A DNA stretch of 64,000 nucleotides. Source: Galeopsis tetrahit. Lineage: Eukaryota > Streptophyta > Magnoliopsida > Lamiales > Lamiaceae. Location: the NCBI GenBank assembly GCA_963675135.1, contig OY776119.1:69495727-69559726 (forward strand), written 5' to 3'. This document shows positions 11,061 to 21,900 of this stretch, piece after piece; position 1 is the stretch's first letter, and every line of letters starts with the position of its first letter. The notes under the pieces are model-generated. The model was not told the DNA's origin. It worked only from the letters and a program-made list of their open reading frames with translations, and searched no databases. The position numbers and the translations under genes are program-made.

Positions 11061-13350
11061 TCAAGGTGTTGATCATATCAAGACCCTTCAAGTTCAAGTA
11101 ATCCGCTTGGATTTAGAGTAGGGTGAGGAACTTTCTAGCTTCCCTCGGCCTCGTGCCCTTTAAGTATTTTTCACTTTTGTATTCTCATATCTCATATATG
11201 CTCAGTGATCTAAAGATCCTTCATCATTTCATCACTCCTAATTTTCAAACTTAGTCATCCGGCTACTCGGGGTGGTTAGCCGTCACGCGTTTCAGAATGC
11301 TCAAAGTATGCTTATGAATCATATCTTAAATTTTTAGGAAATATGTGCTCATACAAATTTCTAAGAATCTCCAAATGTTTTCATCACATCTTATAAAATC
11401 TTCAAATATTCATCAAAGATAAACATACATTTTAACATAATTTAGAAAAAATTAGACTCATCACTAATCAAAAACATGTTCTTAACCATGCATAAATTCT
11501 CAATCATTCTCTCGATTCAATCACGAAATTCTCCTAAGTAATCCCTTAACATTTCTCAAATCAATCATTTCTGAAGCCTTAGCAAATGCTCATATGCTTC
11601 GAGGTTTTATGTTCTAAACAACTACGTCTAGGTAACACATATCATATCACAAAGTAAAATTTAAAGTAAAAAGGTAAAATATACACTTTTCACTTACGTG
11701 GCTTCATATCAGCATCTCGGAGGTAGTAGGCCTAGACCCTTCATCACCCCCCTTAAGCATCGAAGTGTAAAGCATTTGCAAGGTTCGTCATCATGCTCGT
11801 CTCCGAATATCGCATCTCAACACCCTAGATGATCTTACTCACCTAATAGATCGACTCTTGGGTATATCCTTCTTTACAGTAGCTTTGTAGCCCTCATGAC
11901 TACCTGCTCCTCCTTCATGGGTTTCTTTTATCACGTAATCTCCTTCGGGAGACATCTTAGATAGGGATGGGTCAACGATCGTTTGTATAATTGGCCACCC
12001 AAGATGTAGTATCTTAACCGCAAAGCTCGAGCTTCTCCAGAAGCTGCAGGGGCTGGTCCTTTATTCAGCTCTTCTCAACTTTTGAATATCAAATTTCAGC
12101 ACCCTGGGGAGAGTTTGGTCAGCTTCAGCAGCTGGGCTCGGTGGAGCTTCAACTCCTCAAATGTTTTCTGATATTATTCATCCCACTCGAATCTGGATCA
12201 TTTGCTTAAGATCCTCTTTGAAGTTCTTCTCGTGTTTGGTTCTCAAGCCCCGAACACTCATGTTTATTCCATAATCATCTAGATCATGCCCCGTTTCGGG
12301 ACCTGGGAAGGCTGGTTCTCAGTTTCTGCTCGAGGCTCTCTCCTCTTGTCCTCGGGTTTCTCGAGTGTTTTAGCATTTAATTCCTTAATAAATATTTGGT
12401 GATCCACTTGGATCTCGAGTAGGGTGAGGTAATTCTATTTTCCCTCAACTCATGATTCTAGTAGGAAACTCAATCCACCACATTTGATCTTATTCGGGTA
12501 TTCTCTCCCGGTTTGGATAAACTCACTCTTTGACATTCAATCAGTTTACCCAGAAGCCTTTCAGGACCTGGACAAGCTTAATCTGAAATCTGAAGTCACA
12601 TCTAGAATATCGAGGCATGTCAATCATACAAAATTCAGAGATAAGTATGCATGTTAGCCCCACATTCTGAAGTCACGAATCATTATTAATCCTTAGTCAT
12701 GGATTCTAGAGCATATAGTAACCACATAAACTCAACATGCTACTCATGCTCTCTAGTATCTCAAGTCAATCTTCAAATTTTAACATCACATCTAAAGCGT
12801 CTAGACATAATAATCATATAAAAGTAGGAGGGTCGTACTTGATTTAGGGAAAACAAAGTATGATACGCATATTAATCTCATAATGACATACTTATAACAA
12901 TATCGAATTAACGAATATCATAGCTTATTCATGTTACACTCATCATGACATACTCATTATAAAATCAAGTTAGCATAAAAGATCTAACCTTTTTTAGCTT
13001 TATCAAATTTTGTACTAACCGGTGGTATCGATATACTCGTTATTTAGGGGTCAGCACCATAGCAGACTAAGTATCATAATCCAGCTACTCGTTTGGTTCT
13101 CCATAGTTCTCTGCTCTTTCGGGCTCCTCCAGGACCTCTAGGTTCTCCATGTTTACTTGTATATCAATCCCGAATTGATCCTGTAAAGATACACCAAAAA
13201 AGTGGCCTCTAACACAGGCTCTCAAGTGCTCAGATGAGCTTCATAAGCCTCAATTATATAATCTAAATATGAAATAAGGGAATTTCAGATCTGGATGATC
13301 TCCAGCAACCTCCAAGACCTCTGTAGGTTCCAATCTCAGTTGGGTATATT
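11061..13350. other. TR-GAG interior, no gene seen
   Basis: Non-coding sequence with stops in all frames. It holds scattered decayed copies of the 'gtagggtgagg' motif of the tandem array. No RT, integrase or protease motif is visible on either strand. This is the usual state of LARD/TR-GAG interiors. Confidence 0.6.
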
Positions 13351-13351
13351 T

Positions 13352-13618
13352 CTAAAACCTCCCTCGAGGCCCAGATCGGTATCCTCCCGCAGCATTGCGG
13401 TTTCCTGTTCCTCCAGAGTTTCGGGGAGCTTCTGGGCTGGACCTCCCTGCTGTAGATTCTCTCTTCCTCTCTCCACTAGCTGGTTTCACCTCCAGCCTCT
13501 TGGATTGCCTCACCTCTTCGAAGGTGAGATATTTTTCGGCTCTGAAGATTCTCAAATTCTCTACCCGCTTCAGGTAATCCATCATCCTCTCACCCACTCT
13601 AGTTTTCGGACTTATCAT
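13352..13618 (-). pseudogene. Diverged extra copy of the gag C-terminal segment
   Basis: On the minus strand this reads 'RAEKYLTFEEVRQSKRLE' followed by a basic Arg/Ser/Gly-rich tail. That is the same order as 'RAEKYLTLEEVRKAKRLE' in gag at 14691-14990. It lies downstream of gag in element orientation and is a diverged duplicate of the gag C-terminal (spacer/basic) part. No zinc knuckle is visible. The interval 13660-14160 beyond it is non-coding. Confidence 0.55.
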
Positions 13619-14552
13619 TTTGTCTGTTTAGGGCTATTGGCCTTAATCTCAGGGACCTAAATAGGCTCAATCTTCACTTTCCATTTCCGAGCTTATCCCG
13701 AAATCCTCTAGGACTTGGATAGACCGAATATATAATCTGAAATCTTCTGAACCTACCCAGAGATCCTCCAGAACCTGGATAGGCTCGGTCTGTAATATGA
13801 AATTATATCTAAAATACGGAAACATGTTAATCATGTGCAATAAAAACAATAATTATGTTAGTCTTTGCTTCCAAAATCATAATCATCATCAACGTTTAAT
13901 CATTAATTCTACCACATGAAGTAATCACAAGTCTCAACATGTGAGTTGCTTACCCATGCTTCTACACTTTCAAGTAATTCTCAATTCTAAGATCGTTTCT
14001 AGAGTATCAATCACGTAAGCTTAGGAGAATCATGCTTAATTCAATGGAAAAGTTTGTGTCATATATGTCAATATCATTAAAATATGCTCATAGCAATATC
14101 AAATTATTATAAAAGATCTAATACTTTAGGCTCTATCAAACACATGTACTAACCTGTAGTACCGATGCATTTATCATATCTCTGCCTCGTACTCTCGCGT
14201 TTAGATTTTGGACCTCGAGGCCCTAAATACTCTTCCTCATACCTCCAAGTTTTTATTATGGACCTCGGGGTCCTGAATACTCTGCTGCTCGTGGAAGGGC
14301 ACAAATGTTGTCATCCCCTGTGGTGGCTGGAGGTATCTCCTTGCCAGGTCCACTCCCGAGGGCTCGAACACTCTGTTTCCTCTCATGTTCCTTCCGCTTT
14401 TGCCCTCGAGGGCCCTGCCTGTCTTCATTGTAAAATCGATCTGGAATAAGGGAATTTTAAATTAGGATGATCTCCTGCTACCTCCAGCACTCCGGCAGGT
14501 TCGATTCTCAAGGGTGTGTACTTCTCAAACCTCCCACGAGGACCTGACCGGG

Positions 14553-14910
14553 AACCTCCAGATAGATTGCTGTCTCTCGTTGAGCTGGAAGGCCGAGGGA
14601 TCTCTGGGCTGGAACGTCTGGAGGGGCCCTCTTTTCTTCTTTCTCGATCATGTGGCCTAGTCTCCAGTCTCTTGGATTTTCGAACCTCCTCTAGGGTGAG
14701 GTACTTCTCTGCTCTCCGGAGAAGCTGTAGGGACCTCCAGATAGATTGCTGTCTCTCGTTGAGCTGGAAGGCCGAGGGATCTCTGGGCTGGAACGTCTGG
14801 AGGGGCCCTCTTTTCTTCTTTCTCGATCCTGTGGCCTAGTCTCCAGTCTCTTGGCTTTTCGAACCTCCTCCAGGGTGAGGTACTTCTCTGCTCTATGTAG
14901 CAGCTCATCA
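14553..14910 (-). repeat. Tandem duplication, 179-bp period, in gag 3' part
   Basis: The block starting 'gatagattgctgtctctcg' occurs at 14561 and 14740, 179 bp apart, and the two copies are nearly identical through the 'ggtgaggtacttctctgctct' block. The duplication repeats the gag C-terminal basic segment. The third, diverged copy is at 13352-13618. Confidence 0.8.
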
Positions 14911-15856
14911 AAGTTCTTAACTGGCTTCTTAGCTAAGGAGGAGAAGAAGTCTCCATCCCGTAATCTGTTAGTAAGAGCGTTGATCTTCACCTCCGGAGAA
15001 GCTGTAGGGACCTCCAGAGCGGCCTGATTGAATCTCCGGAGAAAAGCTCTTAAACTCTTGTTCTCCCCTGAATTCCTCCCAGGATCGGATTGTATTGGGT
15101 TCCAATTGAGTGAACCATTGTTGCGCTGCTTTTGCCAGGGTGGTCAGGAACACCCTGCACTTGATTCCTTCTCCGTAGCGGTGTAATAATACCACATTCT
15201 CAAACCTTACTAGGTGTTCATACGGGTCCGCCGGGCCGTCGTATTCAAAATTGAGGGGCTTGAAATTGAATGGCAGTTCATCCTGTAGTATGCTAGGAGA
15301 GAACTGACATCCGGAGACATACGCGGATCTACTTGCTCGATTGTTCATCTGTCTCCTCATATCCTTCATCTCCTTCTGCAGAGCCTGTAGCTGGTTGCTA
15401 ACTGGCCCTCCGTAGGTATCATCACTGCTTTCTTCTGCTTCAGGGAGTTCTGTCCCTCGGGGTGCCAAATCTGCATTCCTTCTTGTATTCCGAGGAGGAA
15501 AGCTTCTTTCCGCTCGGGAGGGCACCTTATCATCTCCTTCTACCCGCATCCCTACTTCCTTGGATAGCACTTGAGAGGCTCCTGGTGCCTCTTCCTGGGG
15601 TCTCGGGGTAGGTACCTCTAGATTCCCTGGTGTAGCTCTGGGGCTTCAATGTTCCCTGCTGTCCCCTCTTCGATCGGGAGGGGACGGTTTTCCTCACCCA
15701 AGCCTGTGTTAGGCGTTACTGGCGGATTTAATCCCGAAAGGGTATGAACTAGATCTTTCCCCCAGCCTCCCTTTGGGTGGGGTCATTCGGCAAAGGAGGA
15801 TTTTCCCCTGTAAGGGATTTCTTTCCCGAAGTAGACGTGTTGTTTCCGCCACCCAT
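14691..15856 (-). pseudogene. gag of the TR-GAG element, frame-broken
   Basis: The probable start is the ATG at 15856, 60 bases inside the PBS; its reading frame breaks before the frame that runs 15570-14968. The central part has the retrotransposon gag signature: 'DGPADPYEHLVRFENV', then 'RVFLTTLAKAAQQWFTQL' and 'SWEEF'. A shift near 14970-14990 leads into the next frame with 'ALTNRLRDGDFFSSLAKKP' and 'RAEKYLTLEEV', and then the duplicated basic tail. This is the capsid-like protein expected to package the element RNA. At least two frame changes make this copy non-functional. Gag proteins of this type with no pol behind them are the defining feature of TR-GAG elements (family knowledge). Confidence 0.8.
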
Positions 15857-15900
15857 TACTCGAACAAGTAGAAATTCGTGAGAAAATCTTTCAACTCTTT

Positions 15901-15916
15901 CCCACAGACGGCGCCA
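15901..15916 (-). other. Primer binding site of the TR-GAG element
   Basis: The minus strand reads TGGCGCCGTCTGTGGG, two bases inside the LTR that ends at 15919. The TGGCGCC opening is typical of plant Tat/Athila-type gypsy elements. The tRNA identity was not determined. Confidence 0.85.
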
Positions 15917-15918
15917 GT

Positions 15919-16646
15919 TGATGTGCCAAATTTTACACGAGGGGATTGGATATCCTTCGGGTTAAGTATCTAGTTTTCCAAACAAGGAGGAGCAATCCAA
16001 TCACGCTGCTGCCTTCGATAGAATCCTCGAGAACCTGCAAAGAACACGCCGGAGGGGAGTCCGGCGCGGACACTCCAATGCCTAAGTCAGTATAGGGCTT
16101 CTCAATATATCACAAGGATCTCGAGATCCTTGATTTATCAAATCAGGCTCTCAAGAAGTATCAAAGATAGGTTTTGCACGAAATATATTAAGTTTGTAAT
16201 AGTAAGAAAGTCTAACCTGAAAACATCTTTGGATTTACCTATTTATAGAGATTCCCTCCCGAGAGGAAGTCAAGGCTTCCTTCTGTTTCGGAGCCACCTC
16301 TTGGACCCAGCCTGGGTAGGTTGACAAGGTCTTCCATTCCTCCACCTCCGGAAAGACCGGGGCCACTCTCCCTAGTGGACTCTTTCCACTGCAATGAAGG
16401 AGAGAAGAATCTTTCTTTGGTCAATCTTAGTCCGATTGTTGCGGAGTTCTCCTATATTCTCGGTCTACCAATTCATATCAAGACTAAGTCTTCCTGATGT
16501 TTCTCCCCGGGTGGAGCTCCCTCCGGAGGGACTTCCAGGAGAGATTCTTTATCCAGAGAGTATTCCATAATCCAATAATTCCACTTTTATCTTATCCTCC
16601 ATACACGTGTCGACTTCTTATCGGATGACATTTTTAGGCCGCATCA
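15919..16646 (-). repeat. TR-GAG right LTR (5' LTR in element orientation)
   Basis: 728 bp, TGATG...CATCA, partner of 9088-9814. It is followed directly by the second GATAG target copy (16647-16651), after which the RNase H reading of element 2 resumes. Confidence 0.9.
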
Positions 16647-16651
16647 GATAG

Positions 16652-16955
16652 CAATAGTGCAATAACCTTCACTCAGAACCCTGTTCTCCATACTAGATGT
16701 AAGCATGTTCACGTGAGACATCATTTCATTAGAGATCATGTGGAGAAGAAGGATATTAGAATGGAAAAGATTCACACAGATATCCAAAGGGCGGATATGC
16801 TCACTAAGCCTCTAGTTGAGACAAGGTTTAGAGAGTTGTATTTTTCTTTAGGTCTATTGGAGCTGGATATTTCAAAGCATGCAACTGAGAAGTCCTCTCT
16901 AACTCAGCTGATCATAGAACAACTCCAACCAAACAACAAAGGCAGAGGAGATTAA
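16652..16955 (+). pseudogene. Sire copia RNase H, 3' part, element 2
   Basis: Continuation of the pol interrupted at 9087. It reads the conserved tail 'HHFIRDHVEKKDIRMEKIH', 'RADMLTKPL' and 'ELYFSLGLLEL' and ends with a TAA at 16953. It matches the homologous stretch of element 1 (1717-1900) when the insertion and one GATAG copy are removed, which confirms a single insertion event. Confidence 0.85.
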
Positions 16956-16976
16956 AGATGAGTTGAATAGACACTC

Positions 16977-18060
16977 ATCATTCAGGTAAGTTTATTCCCT
17001 ATGAAGAAAGCTAGTAATGCTGAGGGAAACTGGGAGTTATTTACTCAAGGGGGAATCTATAATTTCTTAAATATCCTTGTTAAAGACACTCAAAACATAT
17101 GTATATATGTACATTTATTCTTTTCTAATACAAATGTATATATATTCATTAATTATTATTTTACATTGGATACGGAATTGAAATTTTTTTATGACTATTT
17201 AATTTTGGTCTAAAGTCCAAATAGTAATGCTTTACTATTTAATTTTGGTCTCAATCTGGACCTTTGGATCAAAACTAAATGTCATCTTAACCATTCTTTT
17301 CTAAAAGGAATCTTTAAATTTCCACGAAAAATTACTATTTACCAGAAATATTTTCAGAAGCTAAGACCTGCGACTTCTAATCAAATTTGTCTCGTTCCTA
17401 TACAGAATCTTACTACTTCTAGTATAAATACCGGCACTTAACTATCAAATTAACACATCTAACATAAACCTTCTTATTCATATATGAGAAAAAGATAGAG
17501 AAAAAAATGGAGAGAAGTGTGCGAAACACATAATTGCATGATATTTTCCAACCCTAGACGTGGGTAAAATCCAGAAAGATCCTTATACTATTTCTTGCAA
17601 GGAAAGGAATCTCAAGTGTCTCATGTCAAACCGGAAAGAATCTCTGGTGTCCCATGTCATGTCGTTTTCAAGCTCCTCTCAAGGGGAAATGGACGCAACT
17701 GGCCATGAGGACAAGAAGTGGTGGGTGGTGAGAATGGAGACTGCTGCCAACGGAAGTTATGCGCTTACGCAGAGCTTCTTATCCGCAATAGCAGAATCAG
17801 AGGCATGGAATGAAAATAGTCAGGATCACAACATTGTCCCTCTGTTTCTTCTTCTTTTCACTCTCTAACACCTACCAGAAGAGGCCCAAGTACCCCAAAG
17901 GACATCCCTGCAAGCTGGAATGAAGACTAAGAAAAGGTAAGTTAAACCCAATGAAGAAGGTGAAACAGCTGAGGGTTATTTAACAAAGAGATATCTATGT
18001 TTAAGGGGAATTTCCTTGAAATTCTTAAAGATCCTTAACTCAGAACACTCTTTTGCTTTC
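16977..18060 (+). other. Post-pol spacer, PPT block present twice around an unidentified insert
   Basis: The block 'caggtaagt...gatgaag...aagggggaat...cttaaa' that follows RNase H in element 1 occurs here twice: about 16983-17090 (PPT at 17047-17056) and about 17930-18050 (PPT at 18003-18010). The intervening ~830 bp has no counterpart in element 1. It contains a TATA-like 'gtataaatacc' near 17420 and an ORF at 17560-17868. No terminal inverted repeat or target duplication was found. Confidence 0.45.
17560..17868 (+). CDS. Unrecognised 102-codon ORF in the spacer insert
   Basis: A single open frame with a non-ATG (GTG) start in the given reading. The first internal Met codons are those of 'MSNRKE' and 'MSFSSSSQGEMD'. 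It has a polar N-terminal half, a stretch 'KKWWVVRMETAANGSYALT' and a hydrophobic C-terminus ('VPLFLLLFTL'). I recognise no domain. It lies about 140 bp after a TATA-like 'gtataaatacc', and a short ATG frame ('MERS') precedes it. It may be a piece of a captured host gene exon or chance. Nothing in the neighbourhood assigns a role. Confidence 0.15.
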   Translation: MGKIQKDPYTISCKERNLKCLMSNRKESLVSHVMSFSSSSQGEMDATGHEDKKWWVVRMETAANGSYALTQSFLSAIAESEAWNENSQDHNIVPLFLLLFTL

Positions 18061-18776
18061 TGTCTATATCTCTGAGTTTATTTCTGATTTCACTCATATG
18101 AAAATAACTTCTGAAATTACGATCTGAATCTATTTCTGAATTTGTTGATCTAACATCTCAAGCAAGTAATTCAGATGGAATACAAACAAAGTGTTGTCAG
18201 CTGAAGGGGGAACGCATCTAATATTCACAAAGTGCTCTAAAGAAAAACAAATGATAAGTAATGTCAGCTGAAGGGGTAACATATTTAGCTGATATCTGAA
18301 AACAGAAGATCAATCAGGAGTCAAATCAGTTGTTCTCAACACACAACTGATACAAATAAACATCACTTCTCACCTAACTCATTTATTTCAAATGATTAGG
18401 AGACACATTTATTAAAGTTCGTTTTCATTTATTGTAATTCAGCATGCTAAGTACACATCTGGAGTAAAATGGTAAATGGAATTGCAAACTTATCCTAGAC
18501 AGTTTACATTTTCAGTAATGAGTATGTGACCTCATTTCTCGCGCTGAATGGACAGTTGCTTTATTTGTCAACCAATATCTAGTTTAACATTAAATGCAGA
18601 CACAAAATTTTTATACGCTGATATTCAGAGCGTAATTTTGATCTATTTTGAAATCCATGAGGAATATTAAGCGCCAAAACCTAATTTTCAATTCTGGGTG
18701 AATACACCCCTTCATCTAAACCCTTCATTAATTTCCTAAGATCAAATCAGAACCATTGAAGCCTAATTTCAAATCG
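18061..18776 (+). other. Spacer before ORF3 with further PPT-like tracts, element 2
   Basis: Non-coding. It contains 'gctgaagggggaac' (18201-18213) and 'gctgaaggggtaac' (18268-18280), two copies of one PPT-like motif about 68 bp apart. The block 'cacctaactcatttatttc' near 18370 matches the spacer of element 1 near 2410. No gene seen. Confidence 0.55.
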
Positions 18777-18784
18777 TATATAAG
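18777..18784 (+). promoter_or_regulatory. TATA-like box upstream of ORF3, element 2
   Basis: TATATAAG followed by 'cagtttacgctcacaaattt', the same order as at 2567-2620 in element 1. The preceding 'accattgaagcctaatttc' also resembles 'gccattaattcattttaa' there. Supports a conserved internal promoter for ORF3; function is inference. Confidence 0.4.
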
Positions 18785-18968
18785 AAAGTGTTAGACATTT
18801 TGTTCAGTTTACGCTCACAAATTTCTCAAAATCTCTTTCTCTCTGCAAACTGATCTCTAACTTTTCAAGCTTTCTTACTTCATCAAGGGCTTCATCCAGA
18901 CATCATATGCTTGATACCCGCAGAGACTTTTCTGAAGTCACCCCGAAACATATAATCCAGTTCAATGG

Positions 18969-21900
18969 GTGAAGGAACGTATGGTTGCAGAAGGTTGCGT
19001 ATCCTTCATAGGCCCTCACAACGCTAATCAGGTATGGAGGGCAAAGGTTCTTATTGATGCCGGTCTGAAACGGCTTCTCAGTGCCTGCCCCAAGATTATC
19101 ATTGGAGAAGATGTAGCGGATTTCTACATCTTCATGGCCTACAGGCAAGATAGATCAATTTCCTCTTATGTGGGGAACATCAAGGTTCAGATCTACGCTG
19201 AAACCTTTGAGGATATGTTTGGATTGAAAAATGAAGGATTGGAGGATCCTGAAGATTACAGGAGTGGAGAAGAAGCTGATCTATGGGAGGAATTTATCGA
19301 TGAGAAGTACATAGAGTTAGCACACTCCTCTTCCAGTTCTCTGAAGAAGCCTATGTTAAAAGAGAAATACAGGGATCTCTTTGACATAGTGACCAAAATT
19401 GTCATGGGACATCATTCGTCCCTAGATGGTGTCACTCAGTTCAAAGTCAGAGTGATGAAAGCTTTGATGGACAAGGCCAAGATCAATTGGCCTAGGTATT
19501 ACATGAACAGAATTGTTGGTGAAGCGGCCAAGATCCGAAGGAACAATGAGGACATTTTCTGGCCTGAATCCAAACTGAGTTTTGTCACCAAAATTAGTTA
19601 CATGTTGTTAAAGTTACTGCCTAACAAGAAGGATTGGTGCTCTGGAACAGTGTTCAGAGGCTCCAAATAGATGTTGACTAAGTCCAAGGCTGACAAAGCT
19701 GAAGCAGGCAAGAGGAAGAACGCAGGTGAAACCTCCAAGGCTGAGGCTCCCAAGAAGAAGCCGAAATTGAAGTTTGTTATCTCCAAACCTGCCCCAGCTG
19801 CAGAACCTTCTGTATCATCATCTGAATCCACGGAATCAGATGAGGACAATCAAGCAGCTGAAGAACAGAATGCTGGAGATTCTGCTGAAGCCTCTCCAAT
19901 CAAGCTAACAGCCAAACGATCTAAGGTAAATCAAAAACTTGCCTTAGGCTCGTCTACTCATAACCCTCTTGCACCAACCCCCGTTTCTCCCCAGCCTTCT
20001 GAAACTCAAACTAAATCCATTCATTCACCTCCTTCTAATCTTTTTAAACCAACCTCAACATCAGCTGAGACCCCGTCAGCTGATAATACCTTAGCCATTG
20101 TCCCTATCAATCCAACAGACCAAACCTTAGACCATACCTTAAGTTCTGAAATTCAACCCACAACATATATCATAACTGCTGACCCAACCCTTAACTCCTT
20201 AGACCTTACTGCAAAAGTTGTCAAGACTTATGCACAAGTATCTACCTCGCCTTCTCCAACCAACATTGAATCCACTTCCGATGCTGCTCGACCAGATCCA
20301 GTCGACACATCAAGCCCTTCATTTCAACCTCCCAAACCTTTCAATCCTTCTCTTTGTACTTACCCCATTGGCCCAAATGAGCAATTCTTCAGACAGCAAA
20401 TTGAAGGAGAACTCGAAGACAATTTCCCCGAGTTATCACAATATCCAGCTCTCTTCGAACAGATTTTATGAATCTGGACTTGGAGGGAAATTCAACTTTC
20501 TGATATCTCCAGAACTGCTCAAGCAATGGAGGAGAAAGGTGGTCTACACGTGTTCTATGACTGGGAGCTAGAGCAAATTGAGTGTGCTGAAATTGAAAGT
20601 CTTCATAATTTAACTTCCAATGATGCACTTTCACTGCTTGTCACTAGAAAGCTTGGATAGCGTTCGAAATTACAAGCATCTGAAACTGTTAAGGACAATA
20701 CAAATCACAGCGAAGATGGACCCGAGTCCGGAGCTGATAAGAAGACGACCAACGATGAAGATCTTACACAAGATCAAGTCGGAGGGAACGTTGTTGGAGG
20801 AGCAAATAACCCTACATCTGATTTAGGTGGGAATTCACCTAAACAGACTTGCAATGATGTTGAGAAATCAGCAGAGCTAGAGACCGATCATGTGCAAACA
20901 GTTGAAGTCCTTGCCCATGACGAGTCCTTGAACTCTGAGGCATTAGTACTAAAATCAGTAGCTGATATGGTGATGGAAACAATCAGCTCTGAAAATGTAC
21001 AGTCCAATGTTCATCCTGATCAAACACAAGAAATTGTGTTGGCTGAATCTTCGCAGCCCCCGGTCTCAGAGATTCAAGGATCTAAAAGTGATGAACAACC
21101 AACTCTCGAAGTTGAGGAGAAGTTACCAGCTCCTGAAGATGAGGAGAAGAAAATCAAGATAAGGTTGTGGTCGAAGCTATGGAAAATACTCGTGCTAAAG
21201 CTGCTGATATAATGACAGAATTGGTGGCTCTGGATGCTGAAGCCAATTCTGATGAACTTCAAATCCTAAACCGTTTTGATGCCTCTCTTGGTATTGTAGA
21301 CGAGGAAATCAACGAAGAGCTGAATGCTGATCCCACAAATCAAGCAGAGATTATGGATATCAGTGATGATGATGAGAAGGAACTCCAAAAGATTGTTACC
21401 TCCATTCTTGAAAACCTTCCTCAACGTCCATTTAAGGAACTTTTGCAAGTTCTTGGAAAGAACAAAGATATCCAGTAGATTGAGGAAATCATCATCTGGA
21501 ACAATCACAACTCAGGTGAGCCTTTTTTATATAATCTGGTACAAGTTAAAGATGATGGGCTCAAATGAAGTTGATGTTCCTCTAATTGGTCAAGTCATCG
21601 GTGAGCTAACAATGCTTGTGCATGAGGAACTAGCACCAAAGATCAGAGATTCAGCACTTCGCATTGAACAGAATCGAATGGACACTTACAAAGACATCTA
21701 CACAGCCATTCGAGACAATATGAAGAAATACTTTGATGTTGATCTGACTGCATCAATTCTGAAGGCAGTTGATAAAACTTTGCATGATTCAGCTGATAAC
21801 TTCAGAAAAGGAATCGCAGAAATGGATACAGATCATCGCACTCGCTTGCTCACAACTATTGATGATCTGAAGGAGCAGGAGTTGAAAAGAAGTCAAGAAC

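Larger units (their letters stand above)
9088..16646 (-). mobile_element. Complete Ty3/gypsy non-autonomous retrotransposon, TR-GAG/LARD type
   Basis: A 7559-bp element flanked by the 5-bp target duplication GATAG (9083-9087 and 16647-16651), inserted in the RNase H codons of element 2. The LTRs start TGATG and end CATCA. Minus orientation is shown by the PBS 'TGGCGCCGTCTGTGGG' (reverse complement of 15901-15916) beside the right LTR and a PPT beside the left LTR. The only coding signal is a broken gag at 14691-15856. No protease, RT, RNase H or integrase is visible, so it would depend on enzymes from a related gypsy element. PBS type and gag wording suggest the Tat branch (family knowledge). 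The rest of the interior is non-coding, with a 120-bp tandem array. Confidence 0.9.

Noticed and set aside
13295..15027. Plus-strand ORFs over the TR-GAG gag region (for example 13295-13660 and 14746-15027)
   Set aside because: They are the complement of the minus-strand gag and its duplicates and carry no motif of their own.
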